From Arbacia lixula (lineage: Eukaryota > Echinodermata > Echinoidea > Arbacioida > Arbaciidae), in the NCBI GenBank assembly GCA_963669155.1, contig OZ022583.1, forward strand, positions 18,159,694 through 18,223,693: a stretch of DNA of 64,000 bases, written 5' to 3'. This document shows positions 1 through 11,295 of this stretch, piece by piece. The translations under genes were made by a program, and so were the position numbers. Every line of letters starts with the position of its first letter. Position 1 is the first letter of the stretch. Under the pieces are notes generated by a model. That model saw only the letters and a list, made by a program, of their open reading frames with translations. It did not search any database and had not been told where the DNA came from.

Positions 1-2880
1 TAATCTTATAACCAGACTTGAAGTATGATTCAAATTTCCATAGTTTCTTTTGTCATGTGCCTGAAAGATTTGTTATATTATGTTCAGGAATTCCTGTGTC
101 TTATGTTTATTTCTTGGGATATACAGGTGTGATGTTTAATGTTGATTAAAGATGGGGTAGCATGGTATCTCAGCGAGACTCTTAACTAATACAGATGAAG
201 CAGACAACATATATGTAGGACGACAGAGACGAGGACTATTAAAGTTCATGATCCTTTAGTGAACGAATCTGGAAGATATATGAATGGTATACAATGATAC
301 AGTACTGAACAGCTATATTGTAAGCTGTGATATGATATATCAAGTAAGCTGTAGTACAATCATTATGAGAGAGAAGTAGTACAGAGTATTAGTCGAATAT
401 CTAGCAGTTGAATATAATACGAAGATGTGGTGTATCTATAGCTGTGGTCCCTCTGTGGAATATCACTTTGAACTTACATGAGGCAGCTATATAAAAGAGA
501 GATGCGGTCCATACCCGATGGTGATATAGAAGCAGAGTCCTTTATTCTGGACTGGGTGTGGAGGAATACAAGGGAGGAATCTGGTATAAAGAGAGCATTG
601 TTCATAAGGAGCTAACCCCAGGGGAGAGCTCACCATTAGGGAGGAGAGAGCGAGAGAGAGGATGGGAGTAAGACAGAGAGAAAGTGTATGGTCATTCTCT
701 CCTTGGCTCTAATGGCCTGACCGGTGATAACATGTGTGACTCACGTGCTAGGATTGTTTGGGAAGAATTTGGTTCTTACACAGGTACAGTACGTTTGACA
801 AGTGCAACTGAAAAACTTTGTTTGGTCAGGGAATAGTATTGAAAATAACATTGAAACTGATTGGAATATGTTGATTCCCTACTTCTTTTGGTGTTCTTAC
901 AAATAAAACACAAACAATCGATGTTTTAATATTCAGTTGTTTCTCTTCATCACTTTATTGCACCAACTTACTCTCGAGGTGATGGGTATTGAAGGAAGGG
1001 AGTAAAAATATAATAACAGTCACAATGTTTATTTAGACTGATGAGAGCGACTGATGATGCTGAAAAAATATGTAAGAGATTTAAGTTGTTGTTGATGGAT
1101 TGGCGATATGAAAAAAGGTATTGATAGTGGTGGTGATAAGAGAATGTTTGTGGTGATACATGTATATCCAGGGATGATACTCATGGTGGTGGTGATACAA
1201 TGATAGTAGTGCAATGATAGTAATGATGTTCATGGTCGTGCGTGGTAATATAATTAAAAAATAATGATGAATGGTTGATATTAGTTGCAACTGTGAAGAA
1301 GACATGGCTGAACATCATGTTATAACAATAAATCAATTCCAACAATACTAAAACAATTTCGTACATCCATGTACTTGTAGAAGGAATTGTTGTTTGTTTG
1401 ATATATCACATCTTTTGCCCCTTTTTTCACAATGGCAATCCCAAATACCTTTGTAAAGCTTAAAATCAATCTAGAGATGATTATCTATCAAAATCGATCT
1501 CTCTCTCTCTCTCTCTTTCTCTCTCTCCCTCTCTTGGAGTTGGGCTGACATCATTCATTTGCTTTTTATGCACTGTGAATATTTTGCGTTTCATCGTTTC
1601 ATACTGCCAACTTTTACTTGTTTTAAATATAGGCCTCTTCATAAACTGTATTTTAGCAGTGACTGCAATTAAGTGTTTAACATGAATAAGTAAAAAATAA
1701 ATTATTACATCAATATCTCGGACAAACTAAGAGTATATATACATGTATATATAGGTTTGTGTGTGTGTATTAAGATAACATCTGGATTCTTATCAAAATA
1801 CTTATCAAGATACTTATCAAAATTTACTTATTTACTTATTAAAATCTTCTTAAGATACTTATCAAAAGTTGTAAATTAGGGTTACACTTACAGAAATGGG
1901 AAGAATTGAACATTTAGAGGACTTATAGCATTTGTATTTTCCTATTTGTTCTGGGTGGTTACCCTTCTAAATATCCATAATGCTCGCCTGACAGCATCAG
2001 TTCCATTTCCGTATTTTATTGAGCGCATGAGGGATGGGGGCAGTTACACCGGACATTGGGGGGGGGGGGGGTGGACTTACATGTTTTGTGTGGGGGTGGA
2101 TATGTTCGGGGGGGGGGGAGAGGTATCAGAAAAGATCTCATTCTTATGGAATTGTTTTATTATCATTTATACATATCTATTAGTATTATAATGATTATTA
2201 TTTGAGAGGAATATGATTTATAAGTTGCATATATATTCAGGAGGAATGTGGCACATGTACATATTTATATACAAGTGGTAAACCATGCTTTATTGTGTTT
2301 ATCGAATCAACAGAAATATAATGTTTATGTATTTGTTATAAATGTTATAAATTGAAATTGTTTATTTTATCATGGGAATGAAATCAAATAAAGAATATGG
2401 AAAAACAAAACAATTCTTTCTTCTTCTTGGATATAAGTGTATGAGAATAATAATCATAGATCTTCCTTGATCTACGTGAACTTGAACTGAGTAAGAACAT
2501 ATAATATATATATATATTATATATAACATATATATATGAGAAGGAGCCCGTTATACAACTTTCTGAATCATTTTGTTAATCCAATATAAGTCCTATAAGG
2601 CCTGAACACAGTCATTGTGAATTTGGAGAAGGATTAACCCAAATTGACCAGTAGTGTATCCATATTACCCAAGACCCAATAAACATTATTTTAATTTCAG
2701 TTGTCCACTTTGAGTCAGACTCTTTGTTAGCAGACGACGATACCCTTCTACATGCAGTACCTTATGTACTGTTCGTGGCTGGCGATGTGTAACTCATACT
2801 CACTATCGATCACATTGCAGCTGGATATTACGACATCTAAAGCACACCAGTAATTACAAAATGATGACAATATTAAAAAA
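1..2880. other. AT-rich non-coding DNA, possibly 3'UTR of an upstream gene
   Basis: I see no coding exon here; the short open frames are low-complexity or AT-rich chance frames. Two AATAAA hexamers (902-907 and 2387-2392) on the plus strand fit the 3' end of a plus-strand gene lying to the left of the window, but no coding end is visible to support that. Other content is a CT-rich run near 1497-1535, G-runs near 2058-2072 and 2109-2121, and alternating TA tracts near 2500-2540. Confidence 0.3.
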
Positions 2881-2919
2881 TCAATCAATCAAATCTGATT
2901 GCGATATTCTTACCAAGTA

Positions 2920-3090
2920 GTGATCATCTACCGTCGCAGCAGATGAGCAGCGCAGAGGTACTGCTAGCCTTGCTAGCCGCCACTTCAGGCTTGTCCGGGG
3001 CGGCCGCCCGGACGCGACGCGACGCAGCTCGTGCGTAGAGCTGGCGCTATTTACTGGGACGAGCTGTGCTGGTTCGTACACTGCTGCGAA
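2920..3090. other. GC-rich island of unknown role
   Basis: A short CG-rich patch stands out from the AT-rich surroundings. A 66-codon minus-strand frame crosses it but resembles nothing I know. It could be a promoter or first exon of an unseen minus-strand gene, or part of a repeat. A patch of similar composition lies near 11870-11990. Confidence 0.2.
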
Positions 3091-3700
3091 ACATCGATCG
3101 TTGTTTTTTCTTGTTTTTGTTTACCGGTAAACGTAACCGAATTATATTAGCAATACAAACTGCACCAGCAACCAACCAATATGATATATACCGAAATGAA
3201 AAGGAACAAGTATGAGTTTAATTAATAATTTCAACAGGAAATATCGTCAAAAAAGTAGAGGATTTATTTCCAATGAAATGCGGACGCGGAAGAACACAGT
3301 CCTTCGTTGTCGGGATTTCGGGGAGATATACGATCAGATTTTGACCAAAAAAGTTCACATTTACTAATTCCTTTTCATTTTTTAGGAAATATAGTCATAT
3401 ATATACATTTCCCGAATCAATGATGGAAGAAATAGAGGACTAAAGCAAAAAATCACTGAGAATTCATGTCAAGAAAAAACGTGTGCGGCATGACCCAAAA
3501 GTGGGTCGACTCGTAAAAATGGAACAGGATTGCCGTGAACATGGGAAATGTACGATCAGAAATGGACTTTATTTCTCTCATTTATTGGAGTTTTTCCTAA
3601 TTCTTTGGTATACATGATGTGAAATATTCATTTTTCAAACCATTTATGAAGGAAAATCAGGTTTACAGCTAAACAATTATGAGAATTCATGTGAAGAAAG

Positions 3701-3832
3701 AGTGGGACGACTTGACCCAAAAAGTGGGACGACTTGTCCAAAAAGTGGGGCGACTTGACCAAAATGTGGGACGACTTGACCAAATTTGGGGCGAGTTGGT
3801 CGTGGTGCGAGTTGGTCGTGGTGCGAGTTGAC
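3701..3832. repeat. About 20-bp short tandem repeats
   Basis: The motif GTGGGACGACTTGACCAAAA and variants of it repeat about six times in a row, the last copies decaying to GCGAGTTGGTCGTG. A single related unit lies about 200 bp upstream near 3490-3515. It looks like the end of an unclassified dispersed repeat rather than coding DNA. Confidence 0.6.
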
Positions 3833-3840
3833 TGGTTACC

Positions 3841-5580
3841 GCCTCACAATATTCATACAAGATATGTCACAGTGCAGCATGCAGGAAATATATACCATTC
3901 CACATTTGCCGCCCGTCCAGGCCTAACTAGGCCGCCGGTGCAGTGCCAATGACAGGCCAGGTTAGCATGTTTGAAGATCAGCCTGTCGTGATGTGCATGA
4001 AGCTACAGCTACATTATAGCCAGTCGATAGGCATAGCAATTTAGCATTGCCATTGCTTCGCTGCAGGCGCGGCCGTGCAACCTACGCAAATAACTGGCAA
4101 GACGCAGTCACAGAAAAGTCCCTCATATGGACTGATCACCAACACATCATTCAATAAATACTACTCACTTACCTTTCTCAGATTTACTTGAACTATTCCG
4201 AATTATTAATATATCAAAGTTTCACAAAATAAACAGTCCAAAGGCAAATTTGTCAACAGAGAGACGATCCGACAGCAGACGGTAAATGAATGTTTAGCTT
4301 AGGTACAGTATCTGCAAATCGAAAATAGCAGAAGAAGTACGTGTACCGAAAGTTTTTTAACCTAACTGCACTTAGATTTAATTATGTTGCAATTCCTTGA
4401 AATGTTGCACTAGGAATGTGTGAGTTTCGAATGTCAATCAGTGTTTACCTCAAATTAGCCAAATATGTGAAATTTCCAACGAAGTTAAGGGTTATGTAAA
4501 TGCATATGAAATATACTAACTGCAAAATTAGCTATAGGATTATAATAACACATTGCTCACTGGCACCATGTAGCCTAGGCCTATTTTATTTATATACATA
4601 GTAAATGTATATATTGAAGAATAAGAATTTTAACATGTATCTTTTTTTTTACAAGTTTTCATCAAATGTCAACATTCATCTAATATATATATGTGCACAT
4701 ATCTCTGTATCTATATCTTTGGATCTTTTTGTCTATAGGCCTATCTATTTGTCTGTCTGTCCATTTGTCTACATGCCTGTATCTATGTAAACATGTTAGC
4801 CATCTTTATTTCTATCTTCTCACTGATTTCTATGTACGAACACACGTGTATTTTCAGACATTATCAACCAGTGTTTTTCAGTATAACACAAAAAATCTTA
4901 CGAAATGCCTACATCACGTACAATTAATGCTCATATTTTGCTTCCAGCATCTCCGAATATCAGTTCATATTGACGCGTGTTGGCGCTAGACTTTATTCAT
5001 CGCCAAAGCTTTATCCACAAAAGCTGAGTACATGTATACATGTATTTTTGTTTGAGCTTCAACAGATGTTAGCTCCAAAACCGAAGGCATAATGCGAAAG
5101 TTATCATTTATTTGTGTTTTTACATTTATTGTACCTCAGTTTATGCATTCTTGTTGTTGATATTGTCTGTAAAAAAAAAATAACCTTGAATCTTGTATCT
5201 GGAATGGAGAATTATACCTCTATTTTAATCACAACAAATCTAGAAAGGATTTTGATGTTGATTAAATATTGATTTTGATGTACGCTTTTTTCCCCAAGAT
5301 GCTACCGCACGTGACCGTTTTAGCTTTCAAGAGAGGGTTTGATGAAGGGGGGGGGTCAAAGGTTGACTGTTCATCGTGAGATATGGAGTGTCTTTAAAAT
5401 AAGATCATTACATTTGCTGATGGTAAAAATGTTAGTTCATGGTACGTGTTGGCAATGTCAAATATTGACCAGGGATCTAAATAATTATTATCATAAGGCA
5501 TACAGGCCTATACATTTGAGTACACTTGGCAGTATTGCTACAGAACCACTCCGATTCCCGGAAGACAAGAGTACATCACC
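3841..5580. other. Non-coding DNA without recognisable genes
   Basis: I find no supported exon, RNA gene or mobile element here. Short open frames (such as the Tyr/Leu-rich one at about 4693-4989) show no domain and are AT-biased. Confidence 0.4.
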
Positions 5581-5582
5581 CA

Positions 5583-5584
5583 CA

Positions 5585-5627
<43 letters not shown>

Positions 5628-5630
5628 TTT

Positions 5631-5677
<47 letters not shown>

Positions 5678-5702
5678 GAGAGACAGAGAGACAGAGAGAG
5701 GG
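5583..5702. repeat. Compound microsatellite (TA)n-(T)n-(GA)n-(CAGA)n
   Basis: An uninterrupted alternating TA run is followed by a T-run, then GA and CAGA units. The short open frames through it are simple-repeat artefacts. Confidence 0.9.
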
Positions 5703-5760
5703 GGGTCGAAGGAGCTTTAAACGCTTAAGCCATCTTGAACACAATAAGCCATCCCGTTAA

Positions 5761-6203
5761 AGGAATAGTTCACCCTGAAATTATTTTTGTTTCAATAAAA
5801 GCAGATACATGAAAAAAATGTATTGATTTTTTGATTTGTTTTTGATTTTGTGACGTCAAGTGCGAGGTGCTCTCCAAAATGTCGAGTCCAACTTTCTTTT
5901 CAAAATTGTGCATTTTCTAAAAAAATGAAATGTCCCTGTGCACTTTGATACATCATCAAAAAACGTTTCTACACACATACCTTTTTTATGAAGAAAATAA
6001 TATAATTCCGTTGTCAAAAACAGAAAAAGATAATTATATTGTACACAACATATGGGAAAGCACCTCGCACGTGACGTCACAAAATTGAAATTTCAAAATC
6101 TAATAACTTTCATTTCCTTTAACCGATTTTCGTCAAATCTTCATTAATTTGTTTCTTTCATGTTTCTGCTTTTATTGAAACCAACTTCGGGTGAACTTTC
6201 CCT
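5761..6203. mobile_element. 443-bp inverted-repeat element flanked by TTAA
   Basis: The left end (AGGAATAGTTCACCC) and the right end read in reverse (AGGGAAAGTTCACCC) are imperfect inverted repeats. They continue inward through a shared stretch including TTTCAATAAAAGCAGA. A second matching block, with GTGACGTCA next to GCGAGGTGC on the left and its complement on the right, puts the arms at well over 100 bp. TTAA is present on both sides (5757-5760 and 6204-6207). TTAA duplication is the signature of piggyBac and of Kolobok families, so a non-autonomous element of either is likely. It has no coding capacity. Confidence 0.75.
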
Positions 6204-6911
6204 TTAAAGACAAAGTGCCCAAATCGCAAGAGTCGTAAAGGCGGCAGAAATCAGCAATATACCCTAACAATAACGCGTATGGAATCTGACAGTCATCGCT
6301 TCACGAACATTTTCAGGAAAATTGAAAAACTATCCTTGTTTACGTTTGAACCGCAGCGAGAACAGCCTATTTTGTAAAATCGTATTGTCCCTCTCAGTGC
6401 GCGATGCGAGCATTGCTCCCATTGAACGCGCGGACGTTGAGCGGACCGATGCGGACCATAGCGTAGAACGGGGTCCGGTCTCTAGGCTATCGCTTTTTCT
6501 TTTTCGAACGATCCACCCAAAACCTCCTAAAAGTGTACTGATCGCTAAAATGTTGCATGATGTCAGTTTCTAGTTATTGGGAGGGAAGTTCTTATACAGC
6601 AATCTCTTCCATTTCCCGTGGATTTTACAAAAATGTATTGACCTGCAGATGCAGTGGGTCTCCCTGTACGTCTTTAATGCATTCTCTTACGTCGACACAG
6701 CACTCACTGTTCCTACATGTTGTCTGCATTCAATGTAGATTTAACAATTCACTCATTATTGGCATAGCAAAGCATTAAAATCTTACAAAAAATAAAACTG
6801 GAGTTGAGTCATTACTTTGAATGTTTGACCTTTTTTTTAACCGTTGTTAATTTTCCGAACAGCATGACATGGAGGGTCAGAGGAGGATGAGAAATAGAAG
6901 GGAAAATAGGG

Positions 6912-6912
<1 letters not shown>
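6204..6912. other. Non-coding DNA
   Basis: No exon, repeat family or RNA gene is recognisable here. Two open frames of 83 and 73 codons show no domain. Confidence 0.35.
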
Positions 6913-6990
<78 letters not shown>

Positions 6991-7372
6991 AGGGTGAGAG
7001 AGGAAGAAGGGAAAAACATAGAAAGAGAGAGAGAGAGGGGGGGGGGTGAGAGAGGGAGAAGGGAAGACAGAGGGAGAGAGAGAGACAGACAGAGAAAGAG
7101 AGAGAGTCGGACAGACAGAGAGAGAGACAGACAGAGACAGAGAAAGAGAGAGAGAGATATGAGGAGGAGAAAGACAGGGAGGGCCATGGGGGATGAGAAA
7201 TAAGAGGGCCGAAGACAAGGTGGGGGAGGAGGAGGAGGAGGAGTAGGAGGAGGAGGAGGAGGAGGAGGAGGAGGAGGAGGAGGAGGAGGAGGAGGAGGAG
7301 GAGGAGGAGGAGAGAGAGAGACAGAGACAGAGGGGGGGGGGGGGGGAGGAGAGAGTCTGTATGCTGGAGGGG
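6913..7372. repeat. Long purine-rich simple-sequence block (GA)n, (CAGA)n, (GGA)n, (G)n
   Basis: About 460 bp of nearly pure purine on the plus strand, made of GA, GACA, GGA and G runs. The Arg/Glu or Ser/Leu open frames on both strands are consequences of the repeat and not genes. Such tracts can form triplex (H-DNA) structures. Confidence 0.9.
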
Positions 7373-8118
7373 GAAGGGGGAGCTAGATAATGAAGAAAAG
7401 TTGATTAAACTGCTCCAGCCAAGATGAATCGATATGGCGTGGTGAGCTGGCTAAGTTCCTTTGGCACTCAATGAACGAGTATGGTGATCACGACTTTTGC
7501 CAATTAAGCCAAAAGAAGCCAAGACGTAAAAAGAAATAGAAAAAAAAAGGATATCATTAAAACCGTGACTTGGACAAAAATAGAAGAGGCAATGAAAAGA
7601 ATGGGGGGGGGGGGGATGAAACAGACCCAAATAGACATAGCGGATTGGGCGGAGGGAGAGAGACAAGGAGGGGAAAGAGAAACAGATGGATATACAGATA
7701 AAGAAATACATTTGTGTATGATATTGTCCAATGGAAGAAAAAAAAACAAGCTGGGCAAGGCGGAAAGTTAGTTTTCAAATCAGGGTCACGAAAATTGTTG
7801 AAAACACTTGGGGGTAACTTTGGTGGGCGTTACCCCATATGGTGACGCACTCCTAAAAAAGTACCACGCACTGTCTTATAGTAGTCGCTGCCCTCGGGTC
7901 AATTTCATGTGGGATAAAACACTGGATGTTTGTTTAGTCTTCTACACTAAGATTAGGAATCAACCGCAAACAAAGCAATATCCCATTGAACTTCAAGATT
8001 ACCAAAGTCCAAAACTTACAATGTACACGTAAACACGCAGTAGTGTACTATAGCAATAGTGTACTGCCTCGCGTTGCCTCGCCCCTGGAAATAAAATCAA
8101 ACAGCGACTGATATAGCC
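7373..8118. other. Upstream region of the large zinc-finger gene
   Basis: No exon is supported here. The segment lies just upstream of the inferred first exon and so may contain its promoter, but I cannot point to a TATA box or a defined start site. A G-run sits near 7602-7614. Confidence 0.3.
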
Positions 8119-8139
8119 GAGAGGGCGCGCTTCTAAAAG

Positions 8140-8218
8140 GGATTTTTCACAGCAGGGGAGGAAACGTACTCATAATTTCCCCCGTGAAGTTGTGCCAGAA
8201 AATTCACAATATTGTCAG
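8140..8218 (+). other. Putative 5'UTR exon of the large zinc-finger gene
   Basis: A strong donor (TCAG followed by GTAAGC, intron starting 8219) ends a stretch of higher GC content. The next plus-strand acceptor with coding potential is at 11198, immediately before the start-codon exon. The 5' limit given is arbitrary because the transcription start cannot be read. A 5' RACE product joining 8218 to 11199 would prove it. Confidence 0.4.
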
Positions 8219-9072
8219 GTAAGCTTCATATCTCGTACCGAAACACCATCCACAGCATTCTATGTTAGTGTTAAAATGTGTGAGTGTGATTGCCGGTGAG
8301 TTAAAATGCATCGTCGCTGCGAAATTTTCGTAGAAACCTGCCGATATTTTTTTATGATATGCAGGAATTGAAGGGAGTCCCTTGGCGAAGGTAAAGCCGT
8401 AGCACTGAATCCGCCTGTCTATCTAGCGTATGTGCAGCACCCGTGACCAGTCAGTGCATGCAGTATAGAGGGTGTGTAAGTGTGTATGTGTGTGTATTAT
8501 GTTGTACACCGTGTGAATTGCAGATGTAACGTATTGTGTCCATTTTTTCATGGCCAATGCCTGTGTGATGTGTAACAGTATGTTTGGGAAAAAGGGGGCA
8601 TATGGATTATCAGGACAAGAGCATGTTCACTGGTTATATTTGGAGGATCTTAGACTGAATAGCTAAGCTAGATTAGAATGGTAGACTGGGATTGATTTTA
8701 AGATTCAGGAAGTAAATATATTGGACTTGTCTTGACATTTTTGCAACTAACTTGCACTGTTGCAAGTTGGACTGGAAGGGCTTGCTTGTTAGAGGCAGAC
8801 TTGGACTTTGTATCAATCTAGATGATTTAGTGTGTTGTGTGTCTGGTTCATGTAGTTTATAAAGGAAATCATTACTATGCAGGCTTTATTGTACAAATGT
8901 ATTTTCCTAAATAGAAGGACCAAGGTCCAAGCTGTAAATGTATTGTAGGTCGAATTAGAGCATTTATCATACAAATTATGATATTGAGATCTTGAACTGC
9001 TGATCAATATCCCAGCATAATTGCAATCAAATAAATCTTTTGTGTACATGTTAAATTCCACAAAGAAATGTT

Positions 9073-9337
9073 GGCGCTAGTTCATAAGTGTATCCATGGC
9101 AGTCCGTGTGCGACTAGTCATGGGTAGCTACAGTAGCCGCGTAGCAGTCCCGGGGCTAGGCCAGCTAGGCTAGGGCCTAGATAAAGTAAACGGGCGCTAA
9201 TGCAGACATAGAAATCACTTTTTTGGACGAATTTTAACGGCAAAGAAGTTTTCTAGGGTCAGAGTCAGGGTTAGGTTTAGGGTTCAAATTCATAAAATAA
9301 GTGCCAAAGTATATGGATACACTTATGAATTAGCACC
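9073..9337. mobile_element. 265-bp inverted-repeat element (MITE-like)
   Basis: The outer ends are a near-perfect inverted repeat of about 26 bp. Both contain TTCATAAGTGTATCCAT when read inward, preceded by GGCGCTAG on the left and GGTGCTAA on the right. There is no coding capacity. The superfamily cannot be assigned. Confidence 0.65.
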
Positions 9338-9732
9338 GAAATGTCACCTTTCACACCATCTGTATTGTAACATACCTACAATGGTATGTGTACAAATGTT
9401 TCAAATACAGTCGGTCTCAAAGATGTTATTAGATTGTATAACTGGCATGAAACCAATGATATGAAACCATGTTTCCTTGATTCAGGTTTTGAGATATCAG
9501 ACGTCATTTACGAATATGTTATTGAGAAAAGGGGGATGGGGCCTCGTACCGTACCGTACTGCAGGAGTCGATTAAGATTATCATGTTCCTTAAGCTGCGA
9601 TCATACATCACAGGTTTAGATGCGTTTTGGCGATCTATTCATTTATAATTTATACAGGGTAGCCTCATTGATCCATTGGTAGGCTTATACTATTCTTCCT
9701 GGGGGCTGTGCAATTCACTGAGGTTTGCCAAA

Positions 9733-9955
9733 GTGTGTGTTAACACTACACAAACCTTGGCAATGCGTCACTTATTTGCAGTGAACCCTGAGAACCATGC
9801 TGTGACTATGTTCTCAACCCAGTTTAACTCGATTTCAAACCACAAAGACCACCACAAAAGATTTAACATTTGTTGGTCTTTTTTTGTGTGCACCCCAATA
9901 GTTCTCAGGGTTCATTGTCGAGTGATAGATGACCATGGTTTGTGTAACTGTATAT
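9733..9955. mobile_element. Foldback element of about 220 bp
   Basis: Two arms of about 55 bp are inverted copies. The left arm holds ACACAAACCTTGG and TGAACCCTGAGAACCAT. The right arm holds AGTTCTCAGGGTTCA and CCATGGTTTGTGT. A smaller inverted pair (ACCACAAAGACCA and TGGTCTTTTTTTGTG) lies between them. RNA or single-stranded DNA from here would fold into a long hairpin. Confidence 0.6.
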
Positions 9956-11198
9956 CGTTACCTTTACCAGATGTACTGGAAGAATGCTGTTTTCTCAGCA
10001 GTCGTGCTTCCAGGTCAGTTTGTTGTTTCATTTTGGCCTCGTCGTTGTTACTGGGCTGCTTTGCTGTAGATTATGCACAAATCAGGCACAGAGATTGCTC
10101 ATGCTATCTTAGGAATATGCAGACATAAACCTTTGCCCTGCCCATTCCCTGTCTAGTCTGGCTTGAATACGTCAACTCATGTAGCGCTGATGACTTCTGC
10201 AAGTAGGGAGTTCTAGTCATTGCAGGTTCTCTGGCTGCTATGATGTTGCAGAGCACAGATACATGTAGTTACAGAGCCCCCAGGGAGAACAATACGAACT
10301 TACTGATGGAGATGTATAAAGAATACAGACCAAAACAATGAAAGAATAAATTGCTGAAATGCCGTCTTAATGTAGATGTATAATTCCACAATAATGTCTC
10401 TGTCTTTAGATTTTGAATGATGAGCATATGTGGTTATGTTTTTGTACATAATTGTTAATATTTTGAGCTTGCATCCTGTTGCCTCAGTGTTTTCAATCTG
10501 GTTGTCAGATCATGGTCAGTAACGAAGAATTGTGTCAAGTAGTATTCAAATATAAACTGCCTCGAGAGCAGCCAGTGAAATCTATTTAGTGCCTTGGATT
10601 GTCACTTTTTCTTCCGGGCTACCCCCCCCTCAGAAAACAGGACTATATAAGTCATCTCGTGCAAAAAAAATTTCAGTGGTGTCTCAAACTGCAGCCAATA
10701 TATCCCTCATGGAGACTTCATAATTGGCCAAACAGGAAGCAAAATCCCAAACATCCCTGTAATGTTCGATTTAAATTAACCAAACCAACAGGAATTCATG
10801 TTGCACCACAACCGCAACACTGCAAGACTTGCTTAAGTGCACAATCCTGCTGCTGTGCTGCCCACTGAAACAGCAGCTGAAAAAAAATATTTAACTTGTT
10901 GCGCTTAATGTATAACAGGTAGGCATGGACATTTGATGCCTAGTTAGTACTCTTCAGCTCTCTGATGTCACAGATAAGTAATTTTCGACCTTCTGATAAT
11001 GTGATGTCAGAGGGCTTGGAGGGTGGATAATATTTTTTCCAGAGATGGTAGAAATATCTTTGGTCATTGCTGTGCTGTTAACAATAAGAGGACAGGATTA
11101 TTTTAATGAGGGATATAATTTTAAATCTAATCCCGTATATCTGCATCAAAAGTATTGTTGATGTTAAAATTGTTCATTTCTCCCTTGTCCTATCACAG

Positions 11199-11295
11199 AT
11201 GATGACTGACTAGAATAGTATGGAACAGCCTGGTCCAAATGCAGCATACAAGGACCCAGATGAAACTATCAGAGATTTGATTGGATTGCTTGGTG
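11199..11295 (+). CDS. Start-codon exon of the large zinc-finger gene, with in-frame uORF
   Basis: The acceptor TATCACAG ends at 11198 and the donor GTAAGT begins at 11296. The exon opens with ATG ATG ACT GAC TAG (11199-11213), a four-codon upstream frame that stops six bases before the ATG at 11220. I chose 11220 because the frame from there stays open through seven exons. The encoded start is MEQPGPNAAYKD. The exon ends after the first base of a Gly/Ala codon (phase 1). Confidence 0.7.

Larger units (their letters stand above)
8219..11198 (+). other. Presumed intron 1 of the large zinc-finger gene
   Basis: Non-coding DNA between the putative 5'UTR exon and the start-codon exon. It contains two inverted-repeat elements, at 9073-9337 and about 9733-9955. 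The 150-codon open frame at 9676-10128 lies over the second element and is not a gene. Confidence 0.4.

Noticed and set aside
6837..7218. Ser/Leu- and Arg/Glu-rich ORFs on both strands
   Set aside because: They are translations of (GA)n and related simple repeats.
9676..10128. 150-codon plus-strand ORF
   Set aside because: It runs across a foldback element whose two arms are inverted copies. No domain, no splice context.
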